Origin: Flavobacterium rakeshii
GTDB taxonomy: Bacteria > Bacteroidota > Bacteroidia > Flavobacteriales > Flavobacteriaceae
Assembly: GCF_009741375.1 (NCBI RefSeq)
Contig: NZ_WOWP01000011.1
Span: forward strand, 62,001 to 126,000
Length of the DNA stretch: 64,000 nucleotides
Reading direction: 5' to 3'
Positions 52,860-62,047 of this stretch are shown here, piece by piece (the stretch's first letter is position 1; the number at the start of each line of letters is the position of its first letter). A program made the position numbers and the translations under genes. A model generated the notes under the pieces. It saw only the letters and a program-made list of their open reading frames with translations. It did not search any database and had not been told where the DNA came from.

Positions 52860-54434
52860 ATGAAGAAACACATTATTACAACAGGTATGCTGCTTTTCGC
52901 AGCATACCTTTCTGCCCAAACCGTTAAAGGGACAGTATATAACGATACTAACCTAAACGGTAAAAAAGAAAGAAAAGAAAAAGGTATTGCTAATGTTGCC
53001 GTTACTAACGGACGTGATGTTGTACTTACCGACAAAAACGGTAATTATGAACTTAGCATTAACGATGATGCCATAATATCGGTAATTAAACCGGCCGGGT
53101 ATAATGTTCCTGTAAACAGCGACAACCTGCCTCAGTTTTTTTACATCCACAAACCACAGGGTTCTCCTAAAGCAAAATTCGAGGGTGTTACACCAACAGG
53201 GAAACTACCTAAGTCGGTAGACTTTGCCCTAACAACTGCTAAGGAAACCGAAGATTTCACTGCGCTTGTTTTTGGTGATCCGCAACCATACAATCTTGAA
53301 GAGATTGACTTTTATGCAAGAGGTATTGTTGCCGATGTCCAGGACAAAAAAGGTGTTACTTTCGGGCTTAGTATGGGCGACCTTGTAGGTAACGATCTTA
53401 GTCTTTTTAATCCATACATACAGGCAACAAAGAAAGTAGGATTACCTTGGTATAACGTACTGGGTAATCACGATTTGAATTTTGATGCTGAAAGTGATAA
53501 CCTTGCCGATGAGACCTATGAGGCTCACTTTGGCCCTGCCAACTATGCATTCAACTATGGCAAGGTTCACTTTATAGTGCTGGACGACGTTATGTACCCG
53601 GACCCAAGAGATGCAAAAGGTTACTGGGGCGGTTTTAGGGAAGACCAACTTGAGTTCCTTGAAAACGACCTGAAGTTTGTACCTAAAGACCATCTTATTG
53701 TATTGGCTTTTCATATCCCAATAAGCGAACCGGAAGCAAACGATGATTCTTTCCGCGATGAAGACCGTAACAGGATGTTCCGTGCGTTAAAAGATTATCC
53801 TTATACCCTTTCCCTTTCGGCTCATACGCATTTACAGCGTCAGGATTTCTTTACTAAAGAAGACGGATGGTTACAGGACAAACCTCATCACCATTATAAT
53901 ATCGGTACAACTTCGGGCGACTGGTATTCGGGTAAACTGGATGAAAAAGGAATCCCTATCTCTGTAATGAGAGATGGTACACCAAAAGGTTATGCCTTTA
54001 TCCATTTTAACGGCAACCAGTACAGTATTGACTATAAAGCTGCCGGAAAAGCCAAAGAACACCAAATGGAGGTATTTGCCCCTAAGGTGGTTGCTAAAGG
54101 AAAAAGAACAAAAGCAGGTGTTTTTGTAAACTTCTTTATGGGAGGTAAAAATGATAAAATTGAATACCGTGTAGACAATGGCAAATGGGAGCAAATGCAC
54201 CATGTTGAAGCACAGGATCCGTCATATGTGGAACTGGTTTACGAATGGGACCTTGCCGAAGAGCTTATGGCAGGAAGACGTTCGTCAGATCCGGTTATCA
54301 GTACACACGTATGGAGAGGCAGTCTTCCGGCTAACCTTGAAACCGGTGAGCATAAAATTGAAATCAAAGCTACCGATATGTTTGGTAAGGTACACACAGC
54401 CGTAAAAAGCTACCGAATAGAAATGCCTAAATAA
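52860..54434 (+). CDS. Secreted calcineurin-type metallophosphoesterase
   Basis: 524 residues: signal peptide (about 1-20), an N-terminal beta-domain (about 21-125, GTVYNDTNLNGKKERKEKGI), a metallophosphoesterase domain (about 130-360) and a C-terminal beta-domain. Metal ligands visible: Asp140 in FGDPQPYN, Asp174 in SMGDLVGND, Asn203-His204 in LGNHDLN, His285 in AFHIPI and His322/His324 in SAHTHLQR. The usual DxH is DxQ here. The domain order matches the MetallophosN-Metallophos-MetallophosC proteins of Bacteroidota. It should cut a phosphomonoester or phosphodiester outside the cytoplasm. It lies 15 bases after susD and 2 bases before the glycerophosphodiesterase. Confidence 0.93.
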   Translation: MKKHIITTGMLLFAAYLSAQTVKGTVYNDTNLNGKKERKEKGIANVAVTNGRDVVLTDKNGNYELSINDDAIISVIKPAGYNVPVNSDNLPQFFYIHKPQGSPKAKFEGVTPTGKLPKSVDFALTTAKETEDFTALVFGDPQPYNLEEIDFYARGIVADVQDKKGVTFGLSMGDLVGNDLSLFNPYIQATKKVGLPWYNVLGNHDLNFDAESDNLADETYEAHFGPANYAFNYGKVHFIVLDDVMYPDPRDAKGYWGGFREDQLEFLENDLKFVPKDHLIVLAFHIPISEPEANDDSFRDEDRNRMFRALKDYPYTLSLSAHTHLQRQDFFTKEDGWLQDKPHHHYNIGTTSGDWYSGKLDEKGIPISVMRDGTPKGYAFIHFNGNQYSIDYKAAGKAKEHQMEVFAPKVVAKGKRTKAGVFVNFFMGGKNDKIEYRVDNGKWEQMHHVEAQDPSYVELVYEWDLAEELMAGRRSSDPVISTHVWRGSLPANLETGEHKIEIKATDMFGKVHTAVKSYRIEMPK

Positions 54435-54436
54435 TT

Positions 54437-55354
54437 ATGAAATACAATAAAGCCTATTTAGTTTTCGCAATGGCAGGAGCAATGATTTCCTGTAAAAACG
54501 AAAGTAAGAAAGTACAGGAAACTGTTGAGCAACCTAATATCACTATAGAAGTACAGGGACACAGGGGTGACAGGGGTAATTTCCCCGAAAACACCATACC
54601 TGCCTTTTTAAGTGCCGTTAAAAAAGGTGCTGATGTGGTAGAGCTTGATGTGGTAATATCTAAAGACGGTAAAGTGGTGGTTTCACACGAACCTTTTATG
54701 TCATCATTGTATGTTACCACTCCGTCAGGAGATTCTATTACAAAGGAAACCGAACGCAGCTATAATCTGCATGAAATGACCTACGACAGCATTAAAAAGT
54801 TTGACACGGGCTCTAAAGGAAATAAAAACTTTACCCAACAACAAAAAATGCATACCTACAAGCCATTACTTGAAGAAGTGATAGACAGCGTAGAAAACTA
54901 TGTAAAGGCAAATAACAGTAAACCTGTACATTATAATATCGAAATCAAATCGGAAGAAAAAGAGTATGGCATCAGTCAGCCACATCCTACTGTTTTTATA
55001 GATATGGTAATGGAGGTACTTACTAAAAAATCGATAATAGGCAAAATGAATATTCAGTCATTTGATCCTGCTATCCTTAATGAAATGCATAAAAAATACC
55101 CTCAGGTAACCCTTGCTTACCTTACCGCTAAACCGGGCATAGACAGCAACCTGTCGCAAATGGACTTTACACCATCTATTTACAGCCCTAACTATAAGCT
55201 GGTAAATGAGGCTTTTATAGACTCTTTAAGACAAAAAAACATGCGTGTTATTCCGTGGACCGTGAATAACGATGAAGACATAAACCGCATGATACAGCTT
55301 AAAGTAAACGGTATTATTACCGATTATCCAGAGAGAGTACTTAGCAAGTTATAA
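54437..55354 (+). CDS. Lipoprotein glycerophosphodiester phosphodiesterase
   Basis: 305 residues. A lipoprotein signal (lipid Cys19 in MISC) precedes a TIM-barrel GDPD domain. Catalytic and metal residues are in GHRGDRGNFPENTIPAF and VVELDVVISKDGKVVVSHEP: His42, Arg43, Glu51, Glu69, Asp71 and His84. The C-terminal PWTVNNDEDINRMIQLKVNG and ITDYPERV are also family marks. It hydrolyses glycerophosphodiesters to glycerol 3-phosphate and an alcohol. Last gene of the sigma/FecR-SusCD locus, ending in a terminator. It starts 2 bases after the phosphoesterase stop. Confidence 0.95.
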   Translation: MKYNKAYLVFAMAGAMISCKNESKKVQETVEQPNITIEVQGHRGDRGNFPENTIPAFLSAVKKGADVVELDVVISKDGKVVVSHEPFMSSLYVTTPSGDSITKETERSYNLHEMTYDSIKKFDTGSKGNKNFTQQQKMHTYKPLLEEVIDSVENYVKANNSKPVHYNIEIKSEEKEYGISQPHPTVFIDMVMEVLTKKSIIGKMNIQSFDPAILNEMHKKYPQVTLAYLTAKPGIDSNLSQMDFTPSIYSPNYKLVNEAFIDSLRQKNMRVIPWTVNNDEDINRMIQLKVNGIITDYPERVLSKL

Positions 55355-55376
55355 AAATCGTTTCGTTGTGTTTAAT

Positions 55377-55416
55377 TGAAAAAACCCTCAAAGGCAGTGC
55401 CGGCGAGGGTTTTTTA
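55377..55416 (+). terminator. Terminator closing the SusCD-phosphodiesterase locus
   Basis: Outer stem AAAACCCTC / GAGGGTTTT with an inner GGC-AGT-GCC hairpin and a following T run. It sits about 25 bases after the GDPD stop. Confidence 0.88.
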
Positions 55417-55441
55417 CTATATATAAAAATGGTTTGATTGC

Positions 55442-56128
55442 TTATGGCAAATGGTCCACAATTTCCTCAACACTTGCTCTTTCTCTATAGTTAGGATTAA
55501 AGTGTCTATACACTATTTTACCGCCTTTATCAATAACAAACGTTGCCGGAACCGGTAACACAGCCTCACCTGTAGCATTAGTTTCCGCTACCGATGCGCT
55601 TAATTTTTCCTTGATCATATCCTGATAGCTGTCGGTTACTTTAAAATCTACATCAAAAGCACGCATTATGCTTCCGTCAGCGTCAGATATGGTAGTGAAA
55701 TCGGTTTTCGTTTGTTCTTTGGTTTTGGCTACATTCTCATAGGTTTCGGGTGTAATGATAACCAGTTTGGCACCTTTATCCTCAATCTCTTTAGCTCTTT
55801 TGGCAAACTCGGCTAAATGTCTGCTACATACCGGGCACCAGTAAGCACGGTAAAACAACACCACAACAGGTTGTTTTTCATACAGACTTTGCAGTGTAAC
55901 CGTTTTACTATCGGCAGTAGTCATGGCAATCTCCGGAGCCATATCTCCTACTTTAAGCCCTTGTGGCAAATCGGTAGTATCCATACCAAAATCGGCATAA
56001 GCGATAGTATCTTTTACAGGTTCAGCCTGCTCTGTTGTAACAGCAGGTTCTTCAACTGTTTCTTTGGTTTCATTTTTACAGGCAGTTACCGCACTAAGCA
56101 GTAATAGGGATGCCACAATTTTTTTCAT
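55442..56128 (-). CDS. Peroxiredoxin-like (AhpC/TSA-fold) lipoprotein
   Basis: 228 residues with a lipoprotein signal (lipid Cys17 in VTAC), an acidic/Thr-rich linker (ETKETVEEPAVTTEQAEP) and a thioredoxin-fold AhpC/TSA domain. The active site is FYRAYWCPVCSRH with Cys98 and Cys101. This CxxC form lacks the Pro and Thr of the classical peroxiredoxin motif, so it belongs to a peroxiredoxin-like branch. It may reduce peroxides or act as a periplasmic thiol protein. Convergent with the GDPD gene; the shared gap holds a terminator. Confidence 0.85.
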   Translation of the reverse strand: MKKIVASLLLLSAVTACKNETKETVEEPAVTTEQAEPVKDTIAYADFGMDTTDLPQGLKVGDMAPEIAMTTADSKTVTLQSLYEKQPVVVLFYRAYWCPVCSRHLAEFAKRAKEIEDKGAKLVIITPETYENVAKTKEQTKTDFTTISDADGSIMRAFDVDFKVTDSYQDMIKEKLSASVAETNATGEAVLPVPATFVIDKGGKIVYRHFNPNYRERASVEEIVDHLP

Positions 56129-56388
56129 AATGTTTTTTAGGTTTCTTAATGCAGTTTAATAATAATTATGTCTACTTGCGATAACAAATAAGATGCAGGT
56201 AGACGGATAAAACATTTCACAAAAAATTTGCCACTTTGCTTCTCTCACCAAAATCTTTTACTTTAAAGCAATAAAAGCAATAGGTATAAAAACACCTGAT
56301 TTCACCTCTCAACAAGTGTTTGAGTTTTCTTAAAATACATTGTCTCCCGTTCAAAAATCCCTAATTTTACAGCTTTTATAACCAGCCT

Positions 56389-58410
56389 ATGAACGAACTT
56401 CACTTTGAAACAAGTCCGTATTTACTACAACACGCCAATAACCCTATACATTGGAAAGCATGGAATGACCATGCCCTGATAAAAGCCCGGGAGGAAAATA
56501 AGCTCATCATATTAAGTGTAGGATATTCGGCCTGTCACTGGTGCCATGTAATGGAACATGAAAGTTTTGAGGACAGCGAAGTGGCCAAAGTAATGAACAG
56601 CCATTTTGTATCGATTAAAGTGGATCGTGAAGAAAGACCCGATGTTGATGCCGTATACATGAAAGCCGTACAGGTAATGACCGGTCAGGGAGGCTGGCCC
56701 ATGAATGTGGTTTTACTACCCGATGGCAGGCCGGTTTGGGGAGGTACCTATTTCAAAAAGGAAAACTGGATTGCATCACTGGAACAACTGCACCAACTTT
56801 ATGCAACCGATCCTAACAGAGTAACCGAATATGCCGGAAAGCTGATCGAAGGCTTACAGGCTATGAGCCTTATTAATACAAATGAAGAGGAACACATGCC
56901 TGACCCCAATGCAATAAGACCACTAGTTGAAAAATGGTCTAAAAGTTTTGACTGGGATTTTGGCGGTTATGCGCGTGCTCCTAAATTTATGATGCCTAAT
57001 AATTACCTGTTCCTGCAACGTTATGGGCATCAGGCACAATCAGAAGATCTGCTTAATTTTACCAATCTTACCCTTACCCGTATGGCATATGGCGGACTGT
57101 TTGATACTGTAGGTGGTGGGTTTTCAAGATATTCGGTAGACATGAAATGGCATGTACCCCATTTTGAAAAAATGCTTTATGACAACGGGCAATTAATGAG
57201 CCTGTATGCCGAAGCATACAAGCGTACCAAAAACCCATTATACAAAGAGGTTATGGAGAAAACTCATCGTTTTATTAGCGACGAACTTACCACAGCAAAT
57301 GGTGCCTTTTACAGTGCGCTGGACGCCGACAGTCCCGATAACGACGGACACAGTGAAGAAGGTGCTTTTTATGTATGGGAACAACAGGAACTTCAGCAAT
57401 TACTAAAAGATGATTTTACTGCCTTTGCAAAGGTTTTTAATATAAACGATTTCGGGCACTGGGAAAACGGAAAGTATGTACTTATACAAACCGAGCCTAT
57501 AGAAAAACTGGCAAAAGAACTGGGGTACTCACCTGAAGAATTAAGCCGTAAAAAGAAAGAGTGGGAAAATATATTATACCGCGAGAGAGAAAAAAGAACC
57601 AAACCGGGGCTTGACGACAAAATACTTACCTCCTGGAATGCCATTATGCTAAAGGGATATGCCGATGCTTATAAAGCCTTGGGTGAAGAACAATATCTAA
57701 ACGCTGCACACAAAAACGCGTTATTTATAACCGAATACCTTTGGGATCCTGAAGGGTTTTTATGGCGCACTTATAAAGACGGTAAAGCAAAAATTGAAGC
57801 CTTTTTAGAAGATTATGCCCATGTGGCAGATGCTTTTATAAGTCTGTATCAGGCTACGCTTGATGAGAAGTGGCTACTTTATGCCAAACAGCTAACCGAC
57901 TATACGCTCGAAAATTTTTATGACGAACAGAAAATATTCTTCGCTTATAATTCGCAAAAGGCAGAACAGCTTATAACCCCACATTATGAAACCGAAGACA
58001 ATGTAATCCCGGCATCAAATTCGGTTATGGCAAATGTGCTGTATAAACTAAGTGTGATTTTTGATAATAGCTACTACGAAAAAACAGCCCTGCAAATGCT
58101 GCACAACATGATCCCTAATATGGATTACCCATCTGCATTTTCCAACTGGCTTAACCTGTGGCTGGATCTTTCGGCAGATAATAAGGAACTGGCGGTATGC
58201 GGTACAGAGGCAACAACGTCAATTAAAACCATAAACAGTGAATACCTGCCACATGTACTGATAGCAGGCAATACAGGTGAAAGCAACATACCAATACTTA
58301 AAAACCGCTTTGTGAAAGACAAACAGCTCTTTTATATTTGCAAAAATAAAGCCTGCGAACTTCCGCATACCTCAATAAGTGAAACTCTAAATAATTTAAA
58401 AATAAAATAG
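56389..58410 (+). CDS. DUF255 thioredoxin-domain protein, YyaL/SSP411 type
   Basis: 673 residues. The N-terminal DUF255 thioredoxin-fold domain shows SPYLLQHANNPIHWKAWNDH and the Cys49-H-W-Cys52 pair in YSACHWCHVMEHESF. Then comes an (alpha/alpha)6 barrel resembling N-acylglucosamine 2-epimerase, with GGFSRYSVDMKWHVPHFEKM and KILTSWNAIMLKGYADAYKA. The family includes B. subtilis YyaL and human SPATA20; the reaction is not established. It has no signal peptide, so it is likely cytoplasmic. The MscS gene follows after 2 bases. Confidence 0.93.
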   Translation: MNELHFETSPYLLQHANNPIHWKAWNDHALIKAREENKLIILSVGYSACHWCHVMEHESFEDSEVAKVMNSHFVSIKVDREERPDVDAVYMKAVQVMTGQGGWPMNVVLLPDGRPVWGGTYFKKENWIASLEQLHQLYATDPNRVTEYAGKLIEGLQAMSLINTNEEEHMPDPNAIRPLVEKWSKSFDWDFGGYARAPKFMMPNNYLFLQRYGHQAQSEDLLNFTNLTLTRMAYGGLFDTVGGGFSRYSVDMKWHVPHFEKMLYDNGQLMSLYAEAYKRTKNPLYKEVMEKTHRFISDELTTANGAFYSALDADSPDNDGHSEEGAFYVWEQQELQQLLKDDFTAFAKVFNINDFGHWENGKYVLIQTEPIEKLAKELGYSPEELSRKKKEWENILYREREKRTKPGLDDKILTSWNAIMLKGYADAYKALGEEQYLNAAHKNALFITEYLWDPEGFLWRTYKDGKAKIEAFLEDYAHVADAFISLYQATLDEKWLLYAKQLTDYTLENFYDEQKIFFAYNSQKAEQLITPHYETEDNVIPASNSVMANVLYKLSVIFDNSYYEKTALQMLHNMIPNMDYPSAFSNWLNLWLDLSADNKELAVCGTEATTSIKTINSEYLPHVLIAGNTGESNIPILKNRFVKDKQLFYICKNKACELPHTSISETLNNLKIK

Positions 58411-58412
58411 AA

Positions 58413-59249
58413 ATGAAAAATTTTGAATCATATTATGACTGGTTTGTAAACTTAGTACTTGAGTATACTCCTAAAATCCTCGTAGCAGCAGGTATACTTA
58501 TAGGTGGTTTAATAGCCATTAAACTTATTAGAGCTATTATCGTAAAAGTAATGAAGAAAAGGGAAATGGATCCCACTGCGGTACGTTTCCTTTTAGATAT
58601 ACTTACCTGGGCATTAAGAGTAATGCTGTTTATTACAGTAATTGGAGAGCTCGGTGTACAAACTTCTTCATTTGTAGCTATACTGGGTGCTGCAGGTTTA
58701 GCCATAGGTTTATCACTACAGGGATCACTATCTAATTTTGCCGGAGGGATATTAATTATCACTTTTAAGCCTTTCCGTGTAGGTGATTATATCGAAGCAC
58801 AGGGCGAAGGCGGTACTGTAAACGAAATCCAGATTTTTGCTACTAAACTTACCACTCCAAGCAATCAGGTTATTTACATTCCAAACGGATCACTTTCTAA
58901 CGGTAATATTAAAAACTATTCAAAAGAATTAACCCGCCGCGGTGAAATTATTGTTGGTGCCGGATATGGCAGCAACATGAAACACGTAAAAGATGTACTG
59001 ACTAAAATTGTTGCAGAAGAACCTAAAATACTAGACGAACCGGCTCCTATTATCAGGGTTAAAGCGCTTGCAGATAATTCGGTTAACTTCCAGATACTGG
59101 CTTGGGCTAAAAATGAAGATTACTGGCAAATGCTTTCTGATGTTCAGGAAAATGTAAAATTAATGTTCGACCAGGAGAAGATAGAAATACCTTTCCCTCA
59201 AAGAGATATTGTTATAAGAAATCTGGACACAAAAAATCTGCCTTCTTAA
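58413..59249 (+). CDS. mscS: Small-conductance mechanosensitive channel MscS
   Basis: 278 residues, the length of E. coli MscS. Three helices (about 18-40, 62-82, 88-115). The pore helix reads AAGLAIGLSLQGSLSNFAGG, with the Gly/Ala packing needed for gating, and the beta domain follows with FKPFRVGDYIEAQGEGGTV and VIYIPNGSLSNGNIKNYS. The channel opens on osmotic downshift to release solutes. It is 2 bases after the YyaL-type gene and ends before a terminator. Confidence 0.95.
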   Translation: MKNFESYYDWFVNLVLEYTPKILVAAGILIGGLIAIKLIRAIIVKVMKKREMDPTAVRFLLDILTWALRVMLFITVIGELGVQTSSFVAILGAAGLAIGLSLQGSLSNFAGGILIITFKPFRVGDYIEAQGEGGTVNEIQIFATKLTTPSNQVIYIPNGSLSNGNIKNYSKELTRRGEIIVGAGYGSNMKHVKDVLTKIVAEEPKILDEPAPIIRVKALADNSVNFQILAWAKNEDYWQMLSDVQENVKLMFDQEKIEIPFPQRDIVIRNLDTKNLPS

Positions 59250-59293
59250 ATAATATATTCAAACATAATGCGTTAAAAAAACGCAGGTTTAAT

Positions 59294-59320
59294 AAAACGG
59301 CACATTTGTTGCCGTTTTTT
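59294..59320 (+). terminator. Terminator after mscS
   Basis: Stem AAAACGGCA / TGCCGTTTT with a 7-base loop and a T run. A smaller GCGTT/AACGC hairpin lies just before it. Confidence 0.9.
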
Positions 59321-59345
59321 AACATAAAAACCTAAGCATATTACC

Positions 59346-59353
59346 TATTTTTG
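59346..59353 (+). promoter_or_regulatory. Bacteroidota -7 element before the 225-residue secreted protein
   Basis: TATTTTTG matches TAnnTTTG and ends 20 bases before the ATG at 59374. The -33 box is not clear. Confidence 0.55.
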
Positions 59354-59373
59354 AGCATAAAAAAACTATAAAA

Positions 59374-60051
59374 ATGAAATTAACTAAATTACTTGTAATC
59401 CCATTCCTATTTTCGGGTGCTTTAATGAGTGCCCAGCAAACCACTTACAATTACCAAGGTGGACAAATTGGTTACATAAATAACAAAAAAGCAGACAGTG
59501 AAGTTGCACAAGGTTCTCAATATTTTTCTGAAAGATTCATGCCTGCTATTGTAAACGGAGCAAAAGATGTTGTTTTAGTAAGATATAATGCTTACCACGA
59601 TGAAATTGAAGTTCAGGTTGATGGTGAAGAAATGGCTCTTAAACCGGAAAACAAACAGGTTATTGAGCTTAAAGGAAAAGATCTTAGTTACGAATACCTG
59701 CAATACACAGATGAAGAAGGCACTAGTAAACAACGTTATCTTATTCCTGTGAATAAAAGTGATAAAGTAAGTATTTACAAAGAGGAAAGCATTTACCTAC
59801 AACCGGAAGAACAACCTACAAGCGGTTACGGAAGATACAAAGCTCCTCAGTTCAGAAAAAATGATATTGAGTATTACATTCAGTTTAACAACGGAGAAAT
59901 AGTACACATGTCTACTAAGAAAAAAGATATTTTAAGCCTTGTACCGGGTAAAGAAAAAGAGATAAAAGCCTTTATTAAGGAAAACAAAATCTCTACTGAT
60001 GAGGACGAAGACCTAAAGCAACTTGCAAACTATCTTGGTACTCTTATCTAA
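59374..60051 (+). CDS. Secreted protein of unknown function
   Basis: 225 residues. A signal peptide (about 1-20, ending LMSAQQ) is followed by a mixed polar protein with beta-rich start (YQGGQIGYINNKKADSEVAQ) and a helical C-terminal half (KKDILSLVPGKEKEIKAFIK). It contains many acidic and lysine residues and no cysteine in the mature part. I do not recognise a domain. It has its own -7 element and a terminator lies upstream, so it is expressed alone. The 3' end is 5 bases from the convergent tsaB stop. Confidence 0.7.
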   Translation: MKLTKLLVIPFLFSGALMSAQQTTYNYQGGQIGYINNKKADSEVAQGSQYFSERFMPAIVNGAKDVVLVRYNAYHDEIEVQVDGEEMALKPENKQVIELKGKDLSYEYLQYTDEEGTSKQRYLIPVNKSDKVSIYKEESIYLQPEEQPTSGYGRYKAPQFRKNDIEYYIQFNNGEIVHMSTKKKDILSLVPGKEKEIKAFIKENKISTDEDEDLKQLANYLGTLI

Positions 60052-60056
60052 GATTA

Positions 60057-60719
60057 TTATTTATTTACAATAAAGTCTTTTAAATAAAAAGGCTCGAAAT
60101 AAGCGACATCTACAGTGTCGCTTATTTTATATTTATTATACGCTATACTGCACATTTGTTTAGCCGACGGAAACAATGCCTCATCATGATAAACAAATTT
60201 ATCATCTGTTAGTACTTCTTTACACTTAGCAACCCCATCACCTAAAAGATGAACTTTCCCGCCAAGCTCAGTAAATAATTCTTCGGTTATTATTTCAGCT
60301 TTGGTCTCCCTTAGCTTATTGTAGTTACTGTCAAAAATGGCTGTATAAGCTTCCATTCTTCTGGCATCAATCATAGGTAAAAGATACTCACCTTCTCCAA
60401 CCTCAATATTCCTTGCCAGTACCTCTAAAGTATCTACCGCTATTAACGGAATACCTAAAGCATAACAAAGTCCTTTAGCTGCCGAAACACCTATACGTAA
60501 TCCGGTATAAGACCCCGGCCCCATACTTATGGCTATTGCATTTAAGTCTTTAATTTCCTTATTGGCCTCAGCCATACACTCTTCAATAAAAACATGCAGT
60601 TTTTCGGCATGCAGGTATCCCTGAGCCGCTATTTCTCTTGCTGCAATCACCTCTTCGTTTAAAGACAAAGCTACCGAACAGTTTCTGGTAGCCGTTTCAA
60701 TATTAAGTATTAAAGCCAT
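60057..60719 (-). CDS. tsaB: tRNA threonylcarbamoyladenosine biosynthesis protein TsaB
   Basis: 220 residues, ASKHA fold. N-terminal LILNIETATRNCSVALSLNE and MGPGSYTGLRIGVSAAKG are the TsaB signatures. With TsaD and TsaE it makes the t6A modification at position 37 of tRNAs that read ANN codons. TsaB itself is a non-catalytic partner. It lies 26 bases after the MacA-type adaptor gene on the same strand. Confidence 0.94.
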   Translation of the reverse strand: MALILNIETATRNCSVALSLNEEVIAAREIAAQGYLHAEKLHVFIEECMAEANKEIKDLNAIAISMGPGSYTGLRIGVSAAKGLCYALGIPLIAVDTLEVLARNIEVGEGEYLLPMIDARRMEAYTAIFDSNYNKLRETKAEIITEELFTELGGKVHLLGDGVAKCKEVLTDDKFVYHDEALFPSAKQMCSIAYNKYKISDTVDVAYFEPFYLKDFIVNK

Positions 60720-60745
60720 TTCTATCTCCTGCCTTCTGTATAAAA

Positions 60746-62041
60746 TTACTTTTTAGATGTATCCTGCTTAACCCTTACCACATCATTTGGGTTAAGCTCT
60801 TTTGAAACTAACGTATAAGGCCCTGTAATCACTTCATCACCTTTTTCAAGCCCATTTACCACCTCTATGTTAGTATCGTCCTGTATACCCGTTTTAATAG
60901 GCTTAAGGACAGCTTTACCTCCCTGGTTTATAAATACACATTCAAAACGCTCATCCAGTTTACCTGTTTTCTGCTCTTTTTCCTTGCGCTCCATCTCGGC
61001 AATAACATCTTTTTTAACCGATGTGGTATCTGTTTTTATAACTACGGCGCTAATTGGCACTGCAAGTATATTTTCCTTACGCTGGGTAATAATTTCAACT
61101 GTAGCTGTCATCCCAGGCCTGAAAGGTGAGTAATTAGATGCCTTACCTTCGGTCATATCTTCATACGACTCTTTCAGTATTCTTACTTTAACTTTAAAGT
61201 TAGTAACCTGATCGGCAGTAAGATCACTACTGGCCGAATTTGATATACTGGTCACAACACCTTTAAATTTTCTTTTTAAGTAAGCATCAACCTCAATATC
61301 GGCTTCATCCCCTATTTCAACCTTAACAATATCGTTCTCGTTAACATCAACTTCCACTTCCATGTTATTAAGGTTTGCTACCCTTAAAATTTCGGTACCT
61401 GCCATTTGCTGAGTCCCTACAACACGCTCACCCAGTTCGGCATCCAGTTTTGATATGGTACCGTCTACAGGTGAATATATGGTTGTTCTGTTTAAGTTAT
61501 CGCGTGCTTCGCTAACTGTAGCATTAGCACTTTGTACATTAAAGTAAGCCGATTGCTTTGCAGCAACTGCCACCTCATAAGCCGAAACGATTTTATCCCA
61601 CTCTGATTTAGATATTACCCCTTTATCAAAAAGCGACCTGTTTCTGTTATAGTTTGCCTCTGCTTCCTTTAACTGAGCTTCAGACTGACTCAGCCCCGCC
61701 TTAGCGGTAGATAATGCAGCAGCACTCCTGTTAACGCCAGACTCATATAAATCAGGATTAATCCTAACCAGTAAATCACCTTTTTTTATAGCCTGTCCTT
61801 CTTTTATAGGCAGTTCAATTATCTCTCCCGAAACCTCAGAAGATATTTTAACTTCCACCTCAGGCTGTACTTTTCCTGTAGCCGAAACTGTTTCGGTAAG
61901 TGTTATAGCTTCCACTTTTGCAGTTTCAACCTCTTTACCTTCTTCTCCTTTACCTATAACTCCTTTTTGCTTTAAAACAATAAGCAGTACTACAACAACA
62001 GCAGCAGCTCCTAATAAATAATATAATGACTTTTTAGACAT
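60746..62041 (-). CDS. MacA/HlyD-family periplasmic adaptor of an efflux pump
   Basis: 431 residues: N-terminal membrane helix (about 5-23), a lipoyl-like and long coiled-coil hairpin (about 95-200, AAALSTAKAGLSQSEAQLKE) and beta-barrel and membrane-proximal domains. VSATGKVQPEVEVKISSEVS is the usual start of the lipoyl domain; GERVVGTQQMAGTEILRVAN closes it. Such adaptors connect an inner-membrane transporter to a TolC-type channel. The channel gene lies 6 bases upstream, but no pump gene is adjacent; an orphan MacB-type permease is at 6.0-7.3 kb. Confidence 0.93.
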   Translation of the reverse strand: MSKKSLYYLLGAAAVVVVLLIVLKQKGVIGKGEEGKEVETAKVEAITLTETVSATGKVQPEVEVKISSEVSGEIIELPIKEGQAIKKGDLLVRINPDLYESGVNRSAAALSTAKAGLSQSEAQLKEAEANYNRNRSLFDKGVISKSEWDKIVSAYEVAVAAKQSAYFNVQSANATVSEARDNLNRTTIYSPVDGTISKLDAELGERVVGTQQMAGTEILRVANLNNMEVEVDVNENDIVKVEIGDEADIEVDAYLKRKFKGVVTSISNSASSDLTADQVTNFKVKVRILKESYEDMTEGKASNYSPFRPGMTATVEIITQRKENILAVPISAVVIKTDTTSVKKDVIAEMERKEKEQKTGKLDERFECVFINQGGKAVLKPIKTGIQDDTNIEVVNGLEKGDEVITGPYTLVSKELNPNDVVRVKQDTSKK

Positions 62042-62047
62042 AAGGTT

